Counted from the stretch's first letter, positions 1-12,482 are shown. The stretch is DNA of 64,000 nt from Symsagittifera roscoffensis (GCF_963678635.1 NC_087062.1:98511705-98575704); one strand, 5' to 3'. Made by a program: numbers and translations. Notes: generated by a model not told the origin, from the sequence alone.

Positions 1-1552
1 GGCTAGTATTTCCCTTATTATTGGAATCACCTGTCCCAGTTGCATGTGCGCCTTGTGTCGGTCTTTCATTCGACGTCTGCCTGTTCCCTGTTGAACTTGC
101 CCTGCTGTTGGGACCCCATGTTCTATGATCCCTGGCATAGCCTGATGAGCTGCCCCTTCCTCGAGTGGAGCCATCTGCCCGTCTCCTTTGATGGTCATCG
201 AAGTTCACCTTCGGTTCCCTGCTGGGACCTCCCGAATTCGGTTCTCCTTCTCTAGTTCCACTCCTGCTTCCTAGTAGCCCATCTAATCTGTCCATGATGG
301 CCTGAGTTCGCCCCTCCATCATCGCTTCCAACTTTGTGTCAAGATTCCCAAGAGTCTGCTCTTGTTGTGTTCTTAACTTCTCCATATCATTTCTTAAGCG
401 TGACTCCCTTTGTTCCGCTTCTCTTGTCATTCTCGACAGGTTATTCGCTATGTGCTCGTCCGTTCTTTCTTTCAAGCGTTTCTCGCTCCTATCCACTTCT
501 TGTCTATTTCGGTTCATTTCTTCCCGAAGGCTTTCTCTTTCAATGTGGACTGCACTTTCTAGTTCACTCATCCTTATGGACATCTGTTCGTTTTGCTCTC
601 CTATAGTGCCCACGATGCTGTTCAGGGCTTCCTCTAACGCTACCCCGTTATCCACGAGTGGCGTCACTAGTGGCGGTGTCACCCTGTCGGTCCCAGGTAA
701 CTTCGTGCTGGTCGAGATACGGGCTTTTATTCTCTGTCTCGACGTCTTTTCACCATCCACCTCAGCATCCGCTAAAGCGTCGCCTAGCCCTGTGTTTTTA
801 TTCTCCATATCTTGTTGCTCTGGGTTTGTCATGATCGCAAAGCCTCTCGACTGGCCCGGTGTGTTTACTTCTTTGCTTATCGTTCTTACCACACCAAATT
901 TGTCCTTGTTCCCAGTCTCTTCCCCGAGGTATGGATCATTCTCCTGGGTCGAACTATTGAGGCTTAGTTGAGATCCAGAGTCCACTTGCTCGTCGTCGTC
1001 CTCTTCTTCCTCTTGGGATTCACCTTCGTTTCCTGTGCCCGTTCCCATCGTGAATGGAAAGATATTCCCAAAGGTGCTTTTCATTCTTTCTGTGAACGAC
1101 GAAGACGTGGTTTGTTTCTCTGTTGCTTCTGCCAACATGGTATTGTCTGTTGGAGATCTCCTAGACGTCACAACTGCAGTAGAGATGTCGGACAGTTCCG
1201 ACATTTCCGCTCGATCCAGTGTTCCGGTGGAGGTGGCCAAATCCTGACCTTGTTCTACCGGAGTAGATTCGCTTGCTAGCCTTCTGCCTCTCCCTTCCAA
1301 ACCATGCATTTCTTCATCGTTTTGCATGGCCTGTTCCGGATGAATTTCCACTTCCAACATCCCTTTTCTCTCTTCTGAGGTCTTTTGACTTCTCGTTTCA
1401 ACCATTCTGCCTGAAACCATCTTCCTTTGGCCGTCCCTTGTTCGTTTGATCCGTTCCACAAAAGGATCGGTCATCGATTTTCTTTGCTCCTCAGGTATGA
1501 ATTTCCTAGAACTGTTATCTCTTTTGGGTATTCTTGACTTGTCTAGACTCAT
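1..1552 (-). CDS. Gag-like ORF of an LTR retrotransposon, N-terminal part, runs off window
   Basis: Reading the minus strand from the ATG at 1550-1552 gives 517 uninterrupted codons to the window edge. The protein is hydrophilic: a basic N-terminus, an acidic Glu/Asp run near residues 180-195, a long charged stretch from about 310 to 420 rich in Glu, Arg and Gln that looks like a coiled coil, then a Ser/Gly/Arg-rich segment. No capsid, zinc knuckle or protease is reached before the edge. The G+C content is visibly higher than in the surrounding DNA. An LTR-like terminus lies 50 bp upstream, so I infer the gag (ORF1) of a recently inserted LTR element whose pol lies left of the window. The family is not recognised. 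A host coiled-coil protein is possible but less likely given the LTR junction. Confidence 0.6.
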   Translation of the reverse strand, partial: MSLDKSRIPKRDNSSRKFIPEEQRKSMTDPFVERIKRTRDGQRKMVSGRMVETRSQKTSEERKGMLEVEIHPEQAMQNDEEMHGLEGRGRRLASESTPVEQGQDLATSTGTLDRAEMSELSDISTAVVTSRRSPTDNTMLAEATEKQTTSSSFTERMKSTFGNIFPFTMGTGTGNEGESQEEEEDDDEQVDSGSQLSLNSSTQENDPYLGEETGNKDKFGVVRTISKEVNTPGQSRGFAIMTNPEQQDMENKNTGLGDALADAEVDGEKTSRQRIKARISTSTKLPGTDRVTPPLVTPLVDNGVALEEALNSIVGTIGEQNEQMSIRMSELESAVHIERESLREEMNRNRQEVDRSEKRLKERTDEHIANNLSRMTREAEQRESRLRNDMEKLRTQQEQTLGNLDTKLEAMMEGRTQAIMDRLDGLLGSRSGTREGEPNSGGPSREPKVNFDDHQRRRADGSTRGRGSSSGYARDHRTWGPNSRASSTGNRQTSNERPTQGAHATGTGDSNNKGNTS

Positions 1553-1601
1553 TTCCTAATTGTGATTTCTCAAGCCTACACACTCAATTCGTTTTATGTC
1601 T

Positions 1602-1838
1602 TGACTAGTAATAAAATTAACACAACACAATAAATTTCACAAGTTTCTATTAGTTAGTGACCACGAATCTCTGTGTTATATCAGAATACACCTCGTACAC
1701 AATTTTATTCACACTAAACAATTATAGTTCGTAAGGTATGAGAACTAGCACAATGTAATGTTATCAGTCAATTTAAAAGATAGTGTACTCACTACCCAAT
1801 CAAGCACAGTTTATGTTGATTTAAAATCAAAAGTGACA
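1602..1838 (-). repeat. Putative 5' LTR of the left-edge element
   Basis: On the minus strand this segment begins TGTCAC and can end TAGTCA, about 237 bp. The outer edge is supported independently: homology of copy A to copy B starts exactly at base 1839 (GCATCTCC, matching 5262), so 1838/1839 is an insertion junction. The inner edge is a guess from the TG...CA rule, and no clear TGG primer site follows it. The gag-like ORF starts 50 bp further on. The partner LTR and target duplication would lie outside the window. Confidence 0.45.
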
Positions 1839-2668
1839 GCATCTCCTAAAAAAAGCAAACACAATGCAAAAAGAAAGAAAAAGTAGAAAAATGATAGAAA
1901 AGATTCTGCCACAGGATCAAAAAGAAACGTTTGATTAAAAAGAATTATCACGACTGAGAAAGCAGCCACGAAAAGTTATAAATTGTTCATCCCACAATCT
2001 AAAATATAAAAGAAAGTAGAAATTTAAAAACAATTTTAAATTTTAATAAACATCTATAAACTCCTTTTAATCATTTCGAACCTTCACATTTTCATTTTAA
2101 CTTGCTGAAAAGCACTTCAACAAATCTAGTTCAGCAATAGATTCTAGTTCAGCAATAGTTCAGCAACAAATCAGCCAAAAGAAATCACTTCAACTTATCA
2201 TTTTATTTAGCCAATACGACTCTAGTAGACGATAAATATTAACCACTAAGCTCAATTATAACTATAATTTCAAGACCTCCAGGTCAAAATTAAGAAACCT
2301 GTTAAAATTTGACAACTAAAATAAATACAATCTCAATATTACAATCCTCCCCTATCAACTAATACAGAGATCAACAAAATTTTCACAACTCAGACCTCAA
2401 AGAACCTCTAACCAAAAATTTAATGTTTGCCTAAACAGCAAAAAATACATGATCAATTAGTCTAAAGTACAAATATTTCCTGGATAACCCCAACCATCCA
2501 ATAATTAAAAACAAAACCAAGAAGACCTCCCGAGCACTAAAAATTAACCCCTCAACAATATTTATCAAAACTCAATCCACTTGTCAAAAAACCAATAAAA
2601 AATCCGACCACACTTGAAATTAGCCCCAAAAACATAAAAAAGATTCGACAAGACGAATCATTTCTTAA

Positions 2669-2887
2669 ATGCTTCTTTCCGCGACGGTCAATAAACTCAA
2701 ACACACATTTTCAAATTTTTTCACAAATTTTTCTAATCTTCTTAAATTTTTTATAAATTTTCTAACTGATACTTTTGAAACTTTGTTAATAATTTTCATA
2801 ATTTTTTGCAATCCTTTCCTAATTTTTTGTTCCCTATTTGGAATATATTTCCAACTTTCAAAAAACCTTGATAACCTCCACAGGTAA
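2669..2887 (+). CDS. Short hydrophobic leader ORF, copy A
   Basis: A 72-codon ATG ORF, mostly Phe/Leu/Ile/Asn, with one or two likely membrane segments. It aligns along its length with the 79-aa ORF at 32499-32738 of the large element and with 6092-6310 in copy B, keeping the MLLS start. Near its 3' end lies CAG/GTAAG (from about 2882), a good splice-donor match at the same place as in the other copies. It may therefore be an exon supplying a membrane-anchor start to a spliced product. Whether it is expressed here is unknown. Confidence 0.4.
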   Translation: MLLSATVNKLKHTFSNFFTNFSNLLKFFINFLTDTFETLLIIFIIFCNPFLIFCSLFGIYFQLSKNLDNLHR

Positions 2888-3094
2888 GATAATTCAATAT
2901 CTATTCAAATGTTTCGAACCATCTTTAGTAGAACTGATATTTTCTACTATTGATAATCTTTCTCACATTTTTTTACATCCCTCATAATGACAATGTGCAA
3001 ATGTATAAAAAAGGCAATCATCACATTTGCTTTAGCAACAATCTTCTTAATTTTTTCATCGAAGAATACTATAGTAAACATAAAATTTCTTCAT

Positions 3095-5088
3095 AGAAAA
3101 ATTAAAACTCTGTGCTAACCAACAACCCCTAGACCAGTCCCCCACAACAAACTCCCAAGAAAATCCAACAACACCAACATATACCCAAAACTCCCAATCA
3201 TCAACACGCATTTCTTTTCAAGACAGTCCATATACCTTTGAAGAAAGGCAAGCACGATTATCTGAACCCTTAGAAACAGTTGTTCGCCATGCACCTTTGC
3301 GCGAACCACAATACGAACCAACATATAACATCTACCCCCCTCTCCAACAAGGTCTTAATAGAGTAAGACCTGTTAGCCAAAATCAGAACCCACTCGAAAT
3401 AAAAAGACAAATCATACATCCAAGACAAAATTAAAATTTTCAAACTCCCAGATTTCATTTTAACATGCCCCAATACCAACATCAAATTTTTCAGATCCTT
3501 CTTGTAGCACATAACCAGATACTCCCCCAACTGCCTCACAACAAACTACTTCAATTATTCCATCAGAATATTTAGGTTCAACTCCCACATCAGATCAAAA
3601 TCGAGAAAACCCTTTTAATCCCCCAGTAACTACTGAACGCCTACCATATTGGGCAACACACTCCTACATTCAAGGCGAATCCAGTTTGGTAAACCAACCA
3701 ATTGATATTTCAACTACTACAACATTATCAACGTTACCAGAAACACTTTCCCTTCCTTCAACACCTTCGATAGGTCAAATCTCACCCACAATTAACACAA
3801 TGTGAAACCGAACCACAAGCTATAGAAACCACAAACATCGTAGCTACTTTACATTCAAAAGCCCGAGCAACGACACCCACAGGTAACAAATTTACAGCGA
3901 CATTTTCCGAAAAGAAAGTACACTGTTCACAAGTCTCAAATGGTAATAAAAACAGACTAAATCATCAATCCTTCTACCAAAGTAACAATGAAAGATTAAT
4001 ACATCTCAATCCTAAGATTGTAAAGACAAACTTAAAAGACTAAATCTCAAAAAAACATAGGCACAAACAGGAAACTTGTAAAATTTCAAGTCTTTCCAGG
4101 CTCAGCACATCAAGCCGAACTTGAAAAACACCAATGTCACAGATGATTAGACACAAAATTTCCCTCTCATGGAGCACACGGAAGATTAACGTATGGTCTT
4201 CTTGATAAACATTGGATACCACACATTCGAAAAAATAATCCTTCAAACTGCAAAGCAGACACAAAAAATAAATGATATCAAGAAATTATGTTTTTCGATT
4301 GGATAATACAACTTGAAAAAGTACAATTAACACGTGACTTAAAAGATGACACAATACTTTACCAAGGAATCAGAATCCCTTGCAAAAATACCAAGGATAT
4401 TACGACCCAACAGCTCGCACACAAGCAACCATTGTATGGTTTCCCGAAGAAACCTGTACCAATTTTCAATTAGCAAAAATACATGCAAGAATGACAAAAT
4501 CTCTTCAAATTTTTTTTAGAAAAATTTCCATTTGAAGATGTCAACCCTGACCACACGAATCAAAAATTTAGAAACATTCATAACAAAAAAAAAAAACAAG
4601 TTTCAAATTTTACCCAGAAATCGAATTCGCATGTAAATACAAAACACCACTATATAAGAGAAAACTCAGAAATTCTTCTCGAACATGAAGATGGTTTTGA
4701 CATGAATACAGGAAAGTTATTTCAACTACAAACGGCAACACATCACTCATATACAAACCAGAACTTATACGTCTCAGTAAAATAAAAAGGATCCATTTCC
4801 TTTAAGAGTAAAAGAAAGTCTAACTGATAGAATAAATTTATCAGGACATCACCACAAGATTCAAAATACACGATGAATCAAATTTTCAATCAAGTAGTGG
4901 ATAATTAAAACCACACGATACAGAGGGTTCACGTTTACAAAACCTATCACTCATGAACAGCACAAATTTTGGCGCAATTCATTATGACATACACTCAGAG
5001 AAAAATTAGATTACACGATAAGTAGAATTTTTCAAGAAATGTCATTATCAGAATTAGAAACACTACACCAACTATGTGAACTCGAAAC
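3095..5088 (+). pseudogene. Pro/Ser-rich ORF remnant fused to envelope remnant, copy A
   Basis: From 3095 to about 3790 the sequence is recognisably the Pro/Ser-rich ORF of the large element but carries stops and frameshifts. At about 3785-3800 it jumps directly into envelope sequence, at the point corresponding to about 31020 of the large element. The 3' part of the Pro-rich ORF and the envelope signal peptide are therefore missing. Envelope homology, with stops in every frame, continues to the junction near 5088. The same deletion is present in copy B, so it predates the duplication. Confidence 0.7.
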
Positions 5089-5261
5089 ATTGAAATAATC
5101 TATTACCCTTTTATCCAAAAGAATATGCACTCCGTGAGTTAACTGAATTATACTCTTTCACAGGTTGTCAAATTGTTCAAAATATTTCAGATATTGAACA
5201 AAATGAAAACACTGACAAAAAAACATTGAAACCAATCCAACAAAGCGTAACAGTTCACCAA
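5088..5261 (+). pseudogene. Integrase C-terminal remnant, copy B
   Basis: A short stretch matching the end of the integrase ORF of the large element (around 33600-33720 on the minus strand), including the conserved LLPYYPKEYALRELT region followed by a Ser/Thr/Gly segment. It marks where copy B begins and shows that the tandem repeat unit started inside integrase. It has no start and is not functional. Confidence 0.7.
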
Positions 5262-6091
5262 GCATCTCCTAAAAAAAGCAAACACAATGCAAAAAGAAAG
5301 AAAAAGTAGAAAAATGATAGAAAAGATTCTGCCACAGGATCAAAAAGAAACGTTTGATTAAAAAGAATTATCACGACTGAGAAAGCAGCCACGAAAAGTT
5401 ATAAATTGTTCATCCCACAATCTAAAATATAAAAGAAAGTAGAAATTTAAAAACAATTTTAAATTTTAATAAACATCTACAAACTCCTTTTAATCATTTC
5501 GAACCTTCACATTTTCATTTTAACTTGCTTAAAAGCACTTCAACAAATCTAGTTCAGCAATAGATTCCAGTTCAGCAATAGTTCAGCAACAAATCAGCCA
5601 AAAGAAATCACTTCAACTTATCATTTTATTTAGCCAATACGACTCTAGTAGACGATAAATATTAACCACTAAGCTCAATTATAACTATAATTTCAAGACC
5701 TCCAGGTCAAAAGTAAGAAACCTGTTAAAATTTGACAACTAAAATAAATACAATCTCAATATTACAATCCTCCCCTATCAACTAATACAGAGATCAACAA
5801 AATTTTCACAATTCACACCTCAAAGAACCTCTAACCAAAAGTTTAATAATTGCCTAAAGAGCAAAAAATACATGATCAATTAGCCTAAAGTACAAATATT
5901 TCCAGGATACCCCCAACCATCCAATAAATAAAAACAAAACCAAGAAGACCTCCCGAGCACTAAAAATAACCCCTCAACAATATTTATCGAAACTGAATCC
6001 ACTTGTCAAAAAACCAATAAAAAATCCGACCACACTTGAATTTAGCTCCAAAAACATAAAAAAAGATTCGACAAGACGAATCATTTCTTAA

Positions 6092-6310
6092 ATGCTTCTT
6101 TCCGCGACGGTCAATAAACTCAAACACATATTTTCAAACTTTTTCACAAATTTTTCTAATCTTCTTAAATTTTTTATAAATTTTCTAACTGATACTTTTG
6201 AAACTTTGTTAATAATTTTCATAATTTTTTGCAATCCTTTCCCAATTTTTTGTTCCCTATTTGAAATATATTTCCAACTTTTAAAAAACCTTGATAACCT
6301 CCACAGGTAA
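6092..6310 (+). CDS. Short hydrophobic leader ORF, copy B
   Basis: A 72-codon ATG ORF differing at only a few residues from the copy A version and homologous to the 79-aa ORF of the large element. It consists almost wholly of Phe, Leu, Ile and Asn and would form membrane helices. A CAG/GTAAG splice-donor match sits near its end, as in the other copies. That it stays open where its neighbours are full of stops may simply reflect its shortness. Expression is unproven. Confidence 0.4.
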   Translation: MLLSATVNKLKHIFSNFFTNFSNLLKFFINFLTDTFETLLIIFIIFCNPFPIFCSLFEIYFQLLKNLDNLHR

Positions 6311-6537
6311 GATAATTCAATATCTATTCAAATGTTTCGAACCATCTTTAGTAGAACTGATATTTTCTACTATTGATAATCTTTCTCACATTTTTTACAT
6401 CCCTCATAATGACAATGTGCAAATGTATAAAAAAGGCAATCATCACATTTGCTTTTGCAACAATCTTTTTAATTTTTTCATTGAAGAATACTATAGTAAA
6501 CATAAAATTTCTTCATAGAAAAATTAAAACTCTGTGC

Positions 6538-7215
6538 TAACCAACAACCCCTAGACCAGTCCCCCACAACAAACTCCCACGAAAATCCAACAACACCAAC
6601 AATTACCCAAAACTCCCAATCATCAACACGCATTTCTTTTCAAGACAGTCCATATACCTTTGAAGAAAGGCAAGCACGATTATCTGAACCCTTAGAAACA
6701 GTTGTTCGCCAGGCACCTTTGCGCGAACCACAATACTAACCAACATATAACATCTACCCATCTCTCCAACAAGATCTTAATAGAGTAAGACCTGTTAGCC
6801 AAAATCAGAACCCACTCGAAATAAAAAGACAAATCATACATCCAAGACAAAATAAAAATTTTCAAACTCCCAGATTTCATTTTAACATGCCCCAATACCA
6901 ACATCAAATTTTTCAGATCCTTCTTGTAGCACATAACCAGATACTCCCCCAACTGCCTCACAACAAACTACTTCTATTATTCCATCAGAATATTTAGGTT
7001 CAACTCCCACATCAGATCAAAATCGAGAAAACCTTTTTAATCCCCCAGTAACTACTGAACGCCTACCATATTGGGCAACACACTCCTATATTCAAGGAGA
7101 ATCCAGTTTGGTAAATCAACCAATTGATATTTCATCTACTACAACATTATCAACGGTACCAGAAACACTTTCCCTTCCTTCAACACCTTCGATAGGTCAA
7201 ATGTCACCCACAATT
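6538..7215 (+). pseudogene. Pro/Ser-rich ORF remnant, copy B
   Basis: Homologous to the 5' two thirds of the 369-codon ORF of the large element (31187-32296). The repeated short segments around the PLEP and SLPETLSLPSTPS regions can be recognised, but several stops and frame changes interrupt it. It ends at the same internal deletion junction as copy A (about 7215), where envelope sequence begins. Confidence 0.65.
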
Positions 7216-9470
7216 AAGACAATGTGAAACCGAACCACAAGCTATAGAAACCACAAACATCGTAGCTACTTTACATTCAAAAGCCCGAGCAACGACACTC
7301 ACAGGTAACAATATTACAGCGACATTTTCCGAAAAGAAAGTACACTGTTCACAAGTCTCAAATGGTAATAAAAACAGACTAAATCATCAATCCTTCTACC
7401 AAAGTAACAATGAAAGATTAATACATCTCAATCCTCAAGATTGTAAAGACAAACTTAAAAGACTAAATCTCAAAAAAACATAGGCACAAACAGGAAACTT
7501 GTAAAATTTCAAGTCTTTCCAGGCTCAGCACATCAAGCCGAACTTGAAAAACACCAAGGTCACAGATGATTAGACACAAAATTTCCCTTTCATGGAGCAC
7601 ACGGAAGATTAACGTATGGTCTTCTTGATAAACATTGGATACCACACATTGGAAAAAATAATCCTTCAAACTGCAAAGCAGACACAAAAAATAAATGATA
7701 TCAAGAAATTATGTTTTTCGATTGGATAATACAACTTGAAAAAGTACAATTAACACGTGACTTAAAAGATGACACAATACTTTACCAAGGAATCAGAATC
7801 CCTTGCAAAAAATACCAAGGACATTACGACCCAACTGCTCGCACACAAGCAACCATTGTATGGTTTCCCGAAGAAACCTGTACCATTTTTCAATTAGGAA
7901 AAATACATGCAAGAATGACAAAATCTCACCAAAATTTTTTTTAGAAAAATTTCCATTTGAAGATGTCAACCCTGACCACACGAATCAAAAATTTAGAAAC
8001 ATTCATAACAAAAAAAATTAACAAGTTTCAAATTTTACCCAGAAATCGAATTCGCATGTAAATACAAAACACCACTATATAAGAGAAAACTCAGAAATTC
8101 TTCTCGAACATGAAGATGGTTTTGACATGAATACAGGAAAGTTATTTCAACTACAAATGGCAACACATCACTCATATACAAACCAGAACTTATACGTCTC
8201 AGTAAAATAAAAAGATCCATTTCCTTTAAGAGTAAAAGAAAATCTAACTGATAGAATAAATTTATCAGGACATCACCACAAGATTCAAAATACACGATGA
8301 ATCAAATTTTCAATCAAGTAGTGGATAATTAAAACCACACGATACAGAGGGTTCACGTTTACAAAACCTATCACTCGTGAACAGCACAAATTTTGGCGCA
8401 ATTCATTATGACATACACTTAGAGAAAAATTAGATTACACGATAAGTAGAATTTTTCAAGAAATTTCATTATCAGAATTAGAAACACTACACCAACTATG
8501 TGAACTCGAAAGAACACAAATTTTACAACCACTAGCACTAGCAGTACTAAAAATACCATATGCAGGTTATCTTTTATTCGGAAATAGATCAAGTTTCCTT
8601 GACTGTGAACGAAATATTTTATGGTTTTACACTTGCACTAAAAAAGTATCACCTTTATATGTTTTTGAAGATAAAAGATGTTTCAAAAGAATCCCAATAT
8701 TCTGTATTAAAATATATTTTGTAGATACACTGTCCCGAAGAACATAGTTCTGGGATCGAGCAGTCACATGTGGATCAAAAAACAGCCAAATTGTTTTACA
8801 ACTAAATCCAGACGAAGACGATTGATACCTACTAACACCATACCCAACATTGATGCAACCATTAAAAAAGTTTTCACCTGAAAGTATTAAAGCTATTGCA
8901 CGCAACCCAAATATCGATTTACAATCGATAGGTATATACTCAAAATCAGACATACAACACCATTTCCGTACACAAAAATTTCAAGAACATATACAAAAAT
9001 GGACACAATACAATCACAATCAATATATAAAAATTTACGCAAGCTTGCAGAAACCGCAGGATTTTCAGACATTTACGCCTAAGATTACAGCGGATGTTTT
9101 AAGGACATTAAGGATTACGTATAATTAAGTGGCGAAAAAATTGACCACAAGATATGTATCACCCGTTAATATCTTTGGTTTTGTAAATTTGAAAAACTAA
9201 CTTCTTGCTTTTCTAGGTTGGCCCTATTACATCTTAGAAAGATTGACTATTTTATACGCAGTGTTCAAATTTATCGGATTGCTTTTCTCTCTATTGAAAG
9301 GAATCTATAACACATGCGCGAGACACACACAAGTAAACCGACAAGCAAACGTAGCACGCATACCTTTTGCGGGATTTTTTGGAATTTTTCCACATCAGTA
9401 AATAAAATACTTTTAGATGCACAAATAAAAGAATATAATACAAAAATATAAACAAAACCAAACTCATATG
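7215..9470 (+). pseudogene. Decayed chuvirus-type envelope glycoprotein gene, copy B
   Basis: Matches the envelope gene of the large element (28862-31199, minus) along most of its length. Recognisable blocks include the IPYAGYLL segment (about 8545), the region around 8640-8700, an ATG-started 92-aa stretch at 8850-9128, and the C-terminal membrane region near 9240-9300. Stops and single-base indels are scattered throughout. The signal peptide and N-terminal part are deleted. This is an old relic and cannot encode a full glycoprotein. Confidence 0.7.
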
Positions 9471-9789
9471 ATGAATCACAGAACAATATAAAAACATCAC
9501 CCACAGCACTACAATTATCCAGTTTACACCACAGTCACCATTATCATTAATATCGCGACATTTCAGGAATCTACAACTCACAAATACTACAAGCTCAAGT
9601 ACTAATTACCTACAAAGCCCAATTCACCATATAGTAACACAAGAATCCCAAAATGACGATACATACGATCAAATAATCGAACAGCCCCATACCACCACTT
9701 TTCAATCTGATTCACTTCACATCAACATATCATCCGCCGTGGGTTGTCATCACAGTTTTTCATACAATTTCCCAATTTGAAAATTCCGA

Positions 9790-11410
9790 CTGAGAAATCC
9801 CTGATGAATTCGTAGATTCCAAACCCAGCCCCTCGACTTTTTCTCAACCCAGCGCCCTATTTTTTCTCAACCCCCCTTTAGACCCATTCACTCCCAAGCC
9901 CTAAATGAATCCCCCTCTTCCCCTTCTCATATTCCCCATATGACACCAACCTATTCCCTTTTTCCAAATGAACGTTCCAACAAAAAATCCTCTGATAACA
10001 CGCAAATATCTTATGAACTAAACAATCTAATAACACTGCAACAACAATTACAACACCCTCAAACCCTAACTATTCATCAATTATCATCAACCATAACGTC
10101 ATCAAACCCACCAACTCCCACACCTTCTTCAGATTACACTCAATCTTTAGCACAATCCTCAACATCAACGCAATCGTCATCCAGTACTAACCGTGCCTAT
10201 AGAACTTTCAAACAAAAATTTCCCAATCATCCATTCCCATCCAAACCCGGAACCGCCCGAGAATATATAAATCACCCAAATCATACCAACACTACCAAGT
10301 AACCTCACCCTTCTTTCCCCAATATACATATAACCACTCCGACACAAACCCTCAACAACACGTTTTTGTAGATGAACATGTACTGATCCCTACACTCCAT
10401 TGAACTTCATATTATAACTTCACAAATCCACTTGCTTTACCACTCCTTAACACTCTAAAGGACTTTGAAAGAAATAAAAATGAACTATTTAGACTAACAA
10501 CAGCACTAACTCCCCGCCAGTTCACACTTATAGGATACAAAAAGTTACTGAAAGCATTCACCGCTTCCCGAGCTAACGATTATTCCATCAAACACTATGA
10601 CCACAATATAATCAGTCCTAACCAAGATCAATTCCTCGAAGACGATCAGTTCGCTAACCCACAATTAACCGAAAAATTAGTTATTCAAACATCTTATCTA
10701 TTCACACTTAGCATACTAGATAAAAACAAGATTAAATCATTTCAGAAGCACTTTCTGACGTCCAAGCTTACGAATCATTTTATGAAAAACTTGAAACCTT
10801 TCCACTAACCTTTCACTTCCTCACATCCAAAGAACGTGATTTGCACAGTTCCACGACATCATGATAAAAACTAAACAGACACACACACTTATACATATTA
10901 TCGATTTATACAAAATCATTTTGACTTGAATACACAATCACGACATCCCCATCATCGATATCAATTTCTTAACTGCAAATACTCAGCACCATTTTTTCTT
11001 TTTGTATTGTTCTTATTTTTTCACATATTGTATTAAAAACACTAAATTTCAAGACATCCTCCGTAATTATGACCCAATCACGCAAATGTTTATTTTCTGT
11101 CCCCTCACCAAGACATTCAATTTCGAAGAATCCGGACCCCTCATTGTCCCGCATGAATATATTCAACCTATCGAAGTACCAACTTTAGAATTTATCCACA
11201 AAAAACAATCCTAAGCACTTTAATTTAAACCAAAACACATCATATGAATTTTGTGTTGGCACTGAAGAATGAAACACCATAAAAGCACTCGAACTGCTTT
11301 GGGCACTGCTTCAAACTAAAAAAATCATTCTCACAATAGCAAAGCTAATAACCACATCCGATGTCATCCACAATTTTCTCCCTCATGACTTCTTTCTTGA
11401 TCAGTAGGTA
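9790..11410 (+). pseudogene. Post-envelope ORF remnant, copy B
   Basis: Homologous to the post-envelope ORF region of the large element (26804-28595). The best preserved part is a 120-codon open stretch at 9940-10302, rich in Thr, Ser and Pro and containing TNRAYRTFK and KPGTA motifs shared with the other copy. The second half (about 10390-11400) is recognisable by FANPQLTEK-like and RNYDPI-like blocks but carries stops. Conservation across two diverged copies indicates that this ORF was a genuine part of the family. Confidence 0.6.
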
Positions 11411-12258
11411 AGTATGAAATGAATAAATTAACACTAACAAGTTCAAAATACCACTAACCATTCTTTATCAAATATTGTTTCTTTTTCTTTAGTCTTTAGA
11501 TCCCGGTCATCTACAAACAACAAAAACCAAATACAACACTTTGTCAGAAAACTATAAAACCTCTATTAACAATACGCATTAAATGATGCAGTAAAGTTCT
11601 CCCCTACATTATTAAATTAATCTATAAATTCTTTCTCCAAATGTAGTAAATCTAAATGTAGTAAATGAAAATAAATTGTTATTTCAGTCCCCACAAAGCA
11701 GTAAATTTTAAAATTCAAGCAGCAAATTTATACAAAAGAAAGTAGTACTAACCTTTTCAAGATTTCTTTGTATTCACCACAAAAGAATTCTATCCCAACT
11801 TTCACAGCTCGCCCACGACAAAGTGTTTAAAATAATGAATTTCTAGTTTCAATTTTGACTAACAACAACTCAAACAAGCAATAACAAGTTTCAAACTTTC
11901 TTTTACCCCGGTTGGGAAGGAAATATAATTGAATCCAAATCAAAAAACGCAGCTCACTAAACACCATAAACCACAAACTAATAGCACGACTAAGAAGAAA
12001 AACCCACGGTACCTAAACCAGATTAAACCAGCTTAAGAACTGAATAATTCATTCTTTTGAAGACTATTGTTAGTCTAAAAAAGAAAAAATTAAACACCAA
12101 ATAGTCGGAAGACAAACCCATACCAAACAGTTTGGTTTTTAAGAAAAGGAACAACCAAAACAACCAAAAGGAAAAAACCAGAAACAAACACAACATAAAA
12201 AAAATAAAACAAAACAAGACCCCACAAAAAACCAGCATGCAATCATACCCTCACTCTT

Positions 12259-12316
12259 GGCCTAACCCACCAGAAAAGGACGTCCTGAGCATGCTTAATA
12301 GCCGGCCTAACCCACC
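12259..12316 (+). promoter_or_regulatory. GC-rich block with paired repeats and two palindromes, copy B
   Basis: Two direct copies of GGCCTAACCCACC (12259-12271 and 12304-12316) flank AGGACGTCCT and GAGCATGCTT. The block, with some flanking sequence, is much better conserved with 25878-25934 of the large element than the AT-rich DNA around it. I infer a cis-acting RNA or DNA element of the retrotransposon 3' region; its role is unknown. Confidence 0.5.
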
Positions 12317-12482
12317 GTGCTAGAGAACACGCTTTGTGAGTCACTCCCTATGTTTGACGAGAGCTACCCAAGGGTGAGTAACTCTTTGAAATAACAGAAC
12401 TAAATTAAAATGCTTTTGCGATGAAAAATAATAAAGAATCATAACAAAAAACAAAAATTTTATACGTGTAAGTTACATAATG

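Larger units (their letters stand above)
1839..5088 (+). mobile_element. Copy A: truncated tandem copy of the env-bearing Gypsy family
   Basis: Nearly identical to 5262-8511 and clearly homologous to the minus-strand element between about 33600 and 29800. It holds the integrase-envelope spacer, the 79-aa hydrophobic ORF homologue, the Pro/Ser-rich ORF remnant and part of the envelope gene. It then joins abruptly (about 5088) to integrase C-terminal sequence that starts copy B. The left side is interrupted by the left-edge element. I read copies A and B as a head-to-tail duplication of one segment within a single decayed insertion. Confidence 0.8.

Noticed and set aside
334-1279. Plus-strand ORFs of up to 211 codons near the left end
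   Set aside because: They are shadows of the longer minus-strand gag-like ORF, which is open for 517 codons from an ATG.
1839-8515. Copies A and B as two independent insertions
   Set aside because: They share the same internal deletion and near-identical sequence, and the junction at 5088 lacks LTRs and target duplications.
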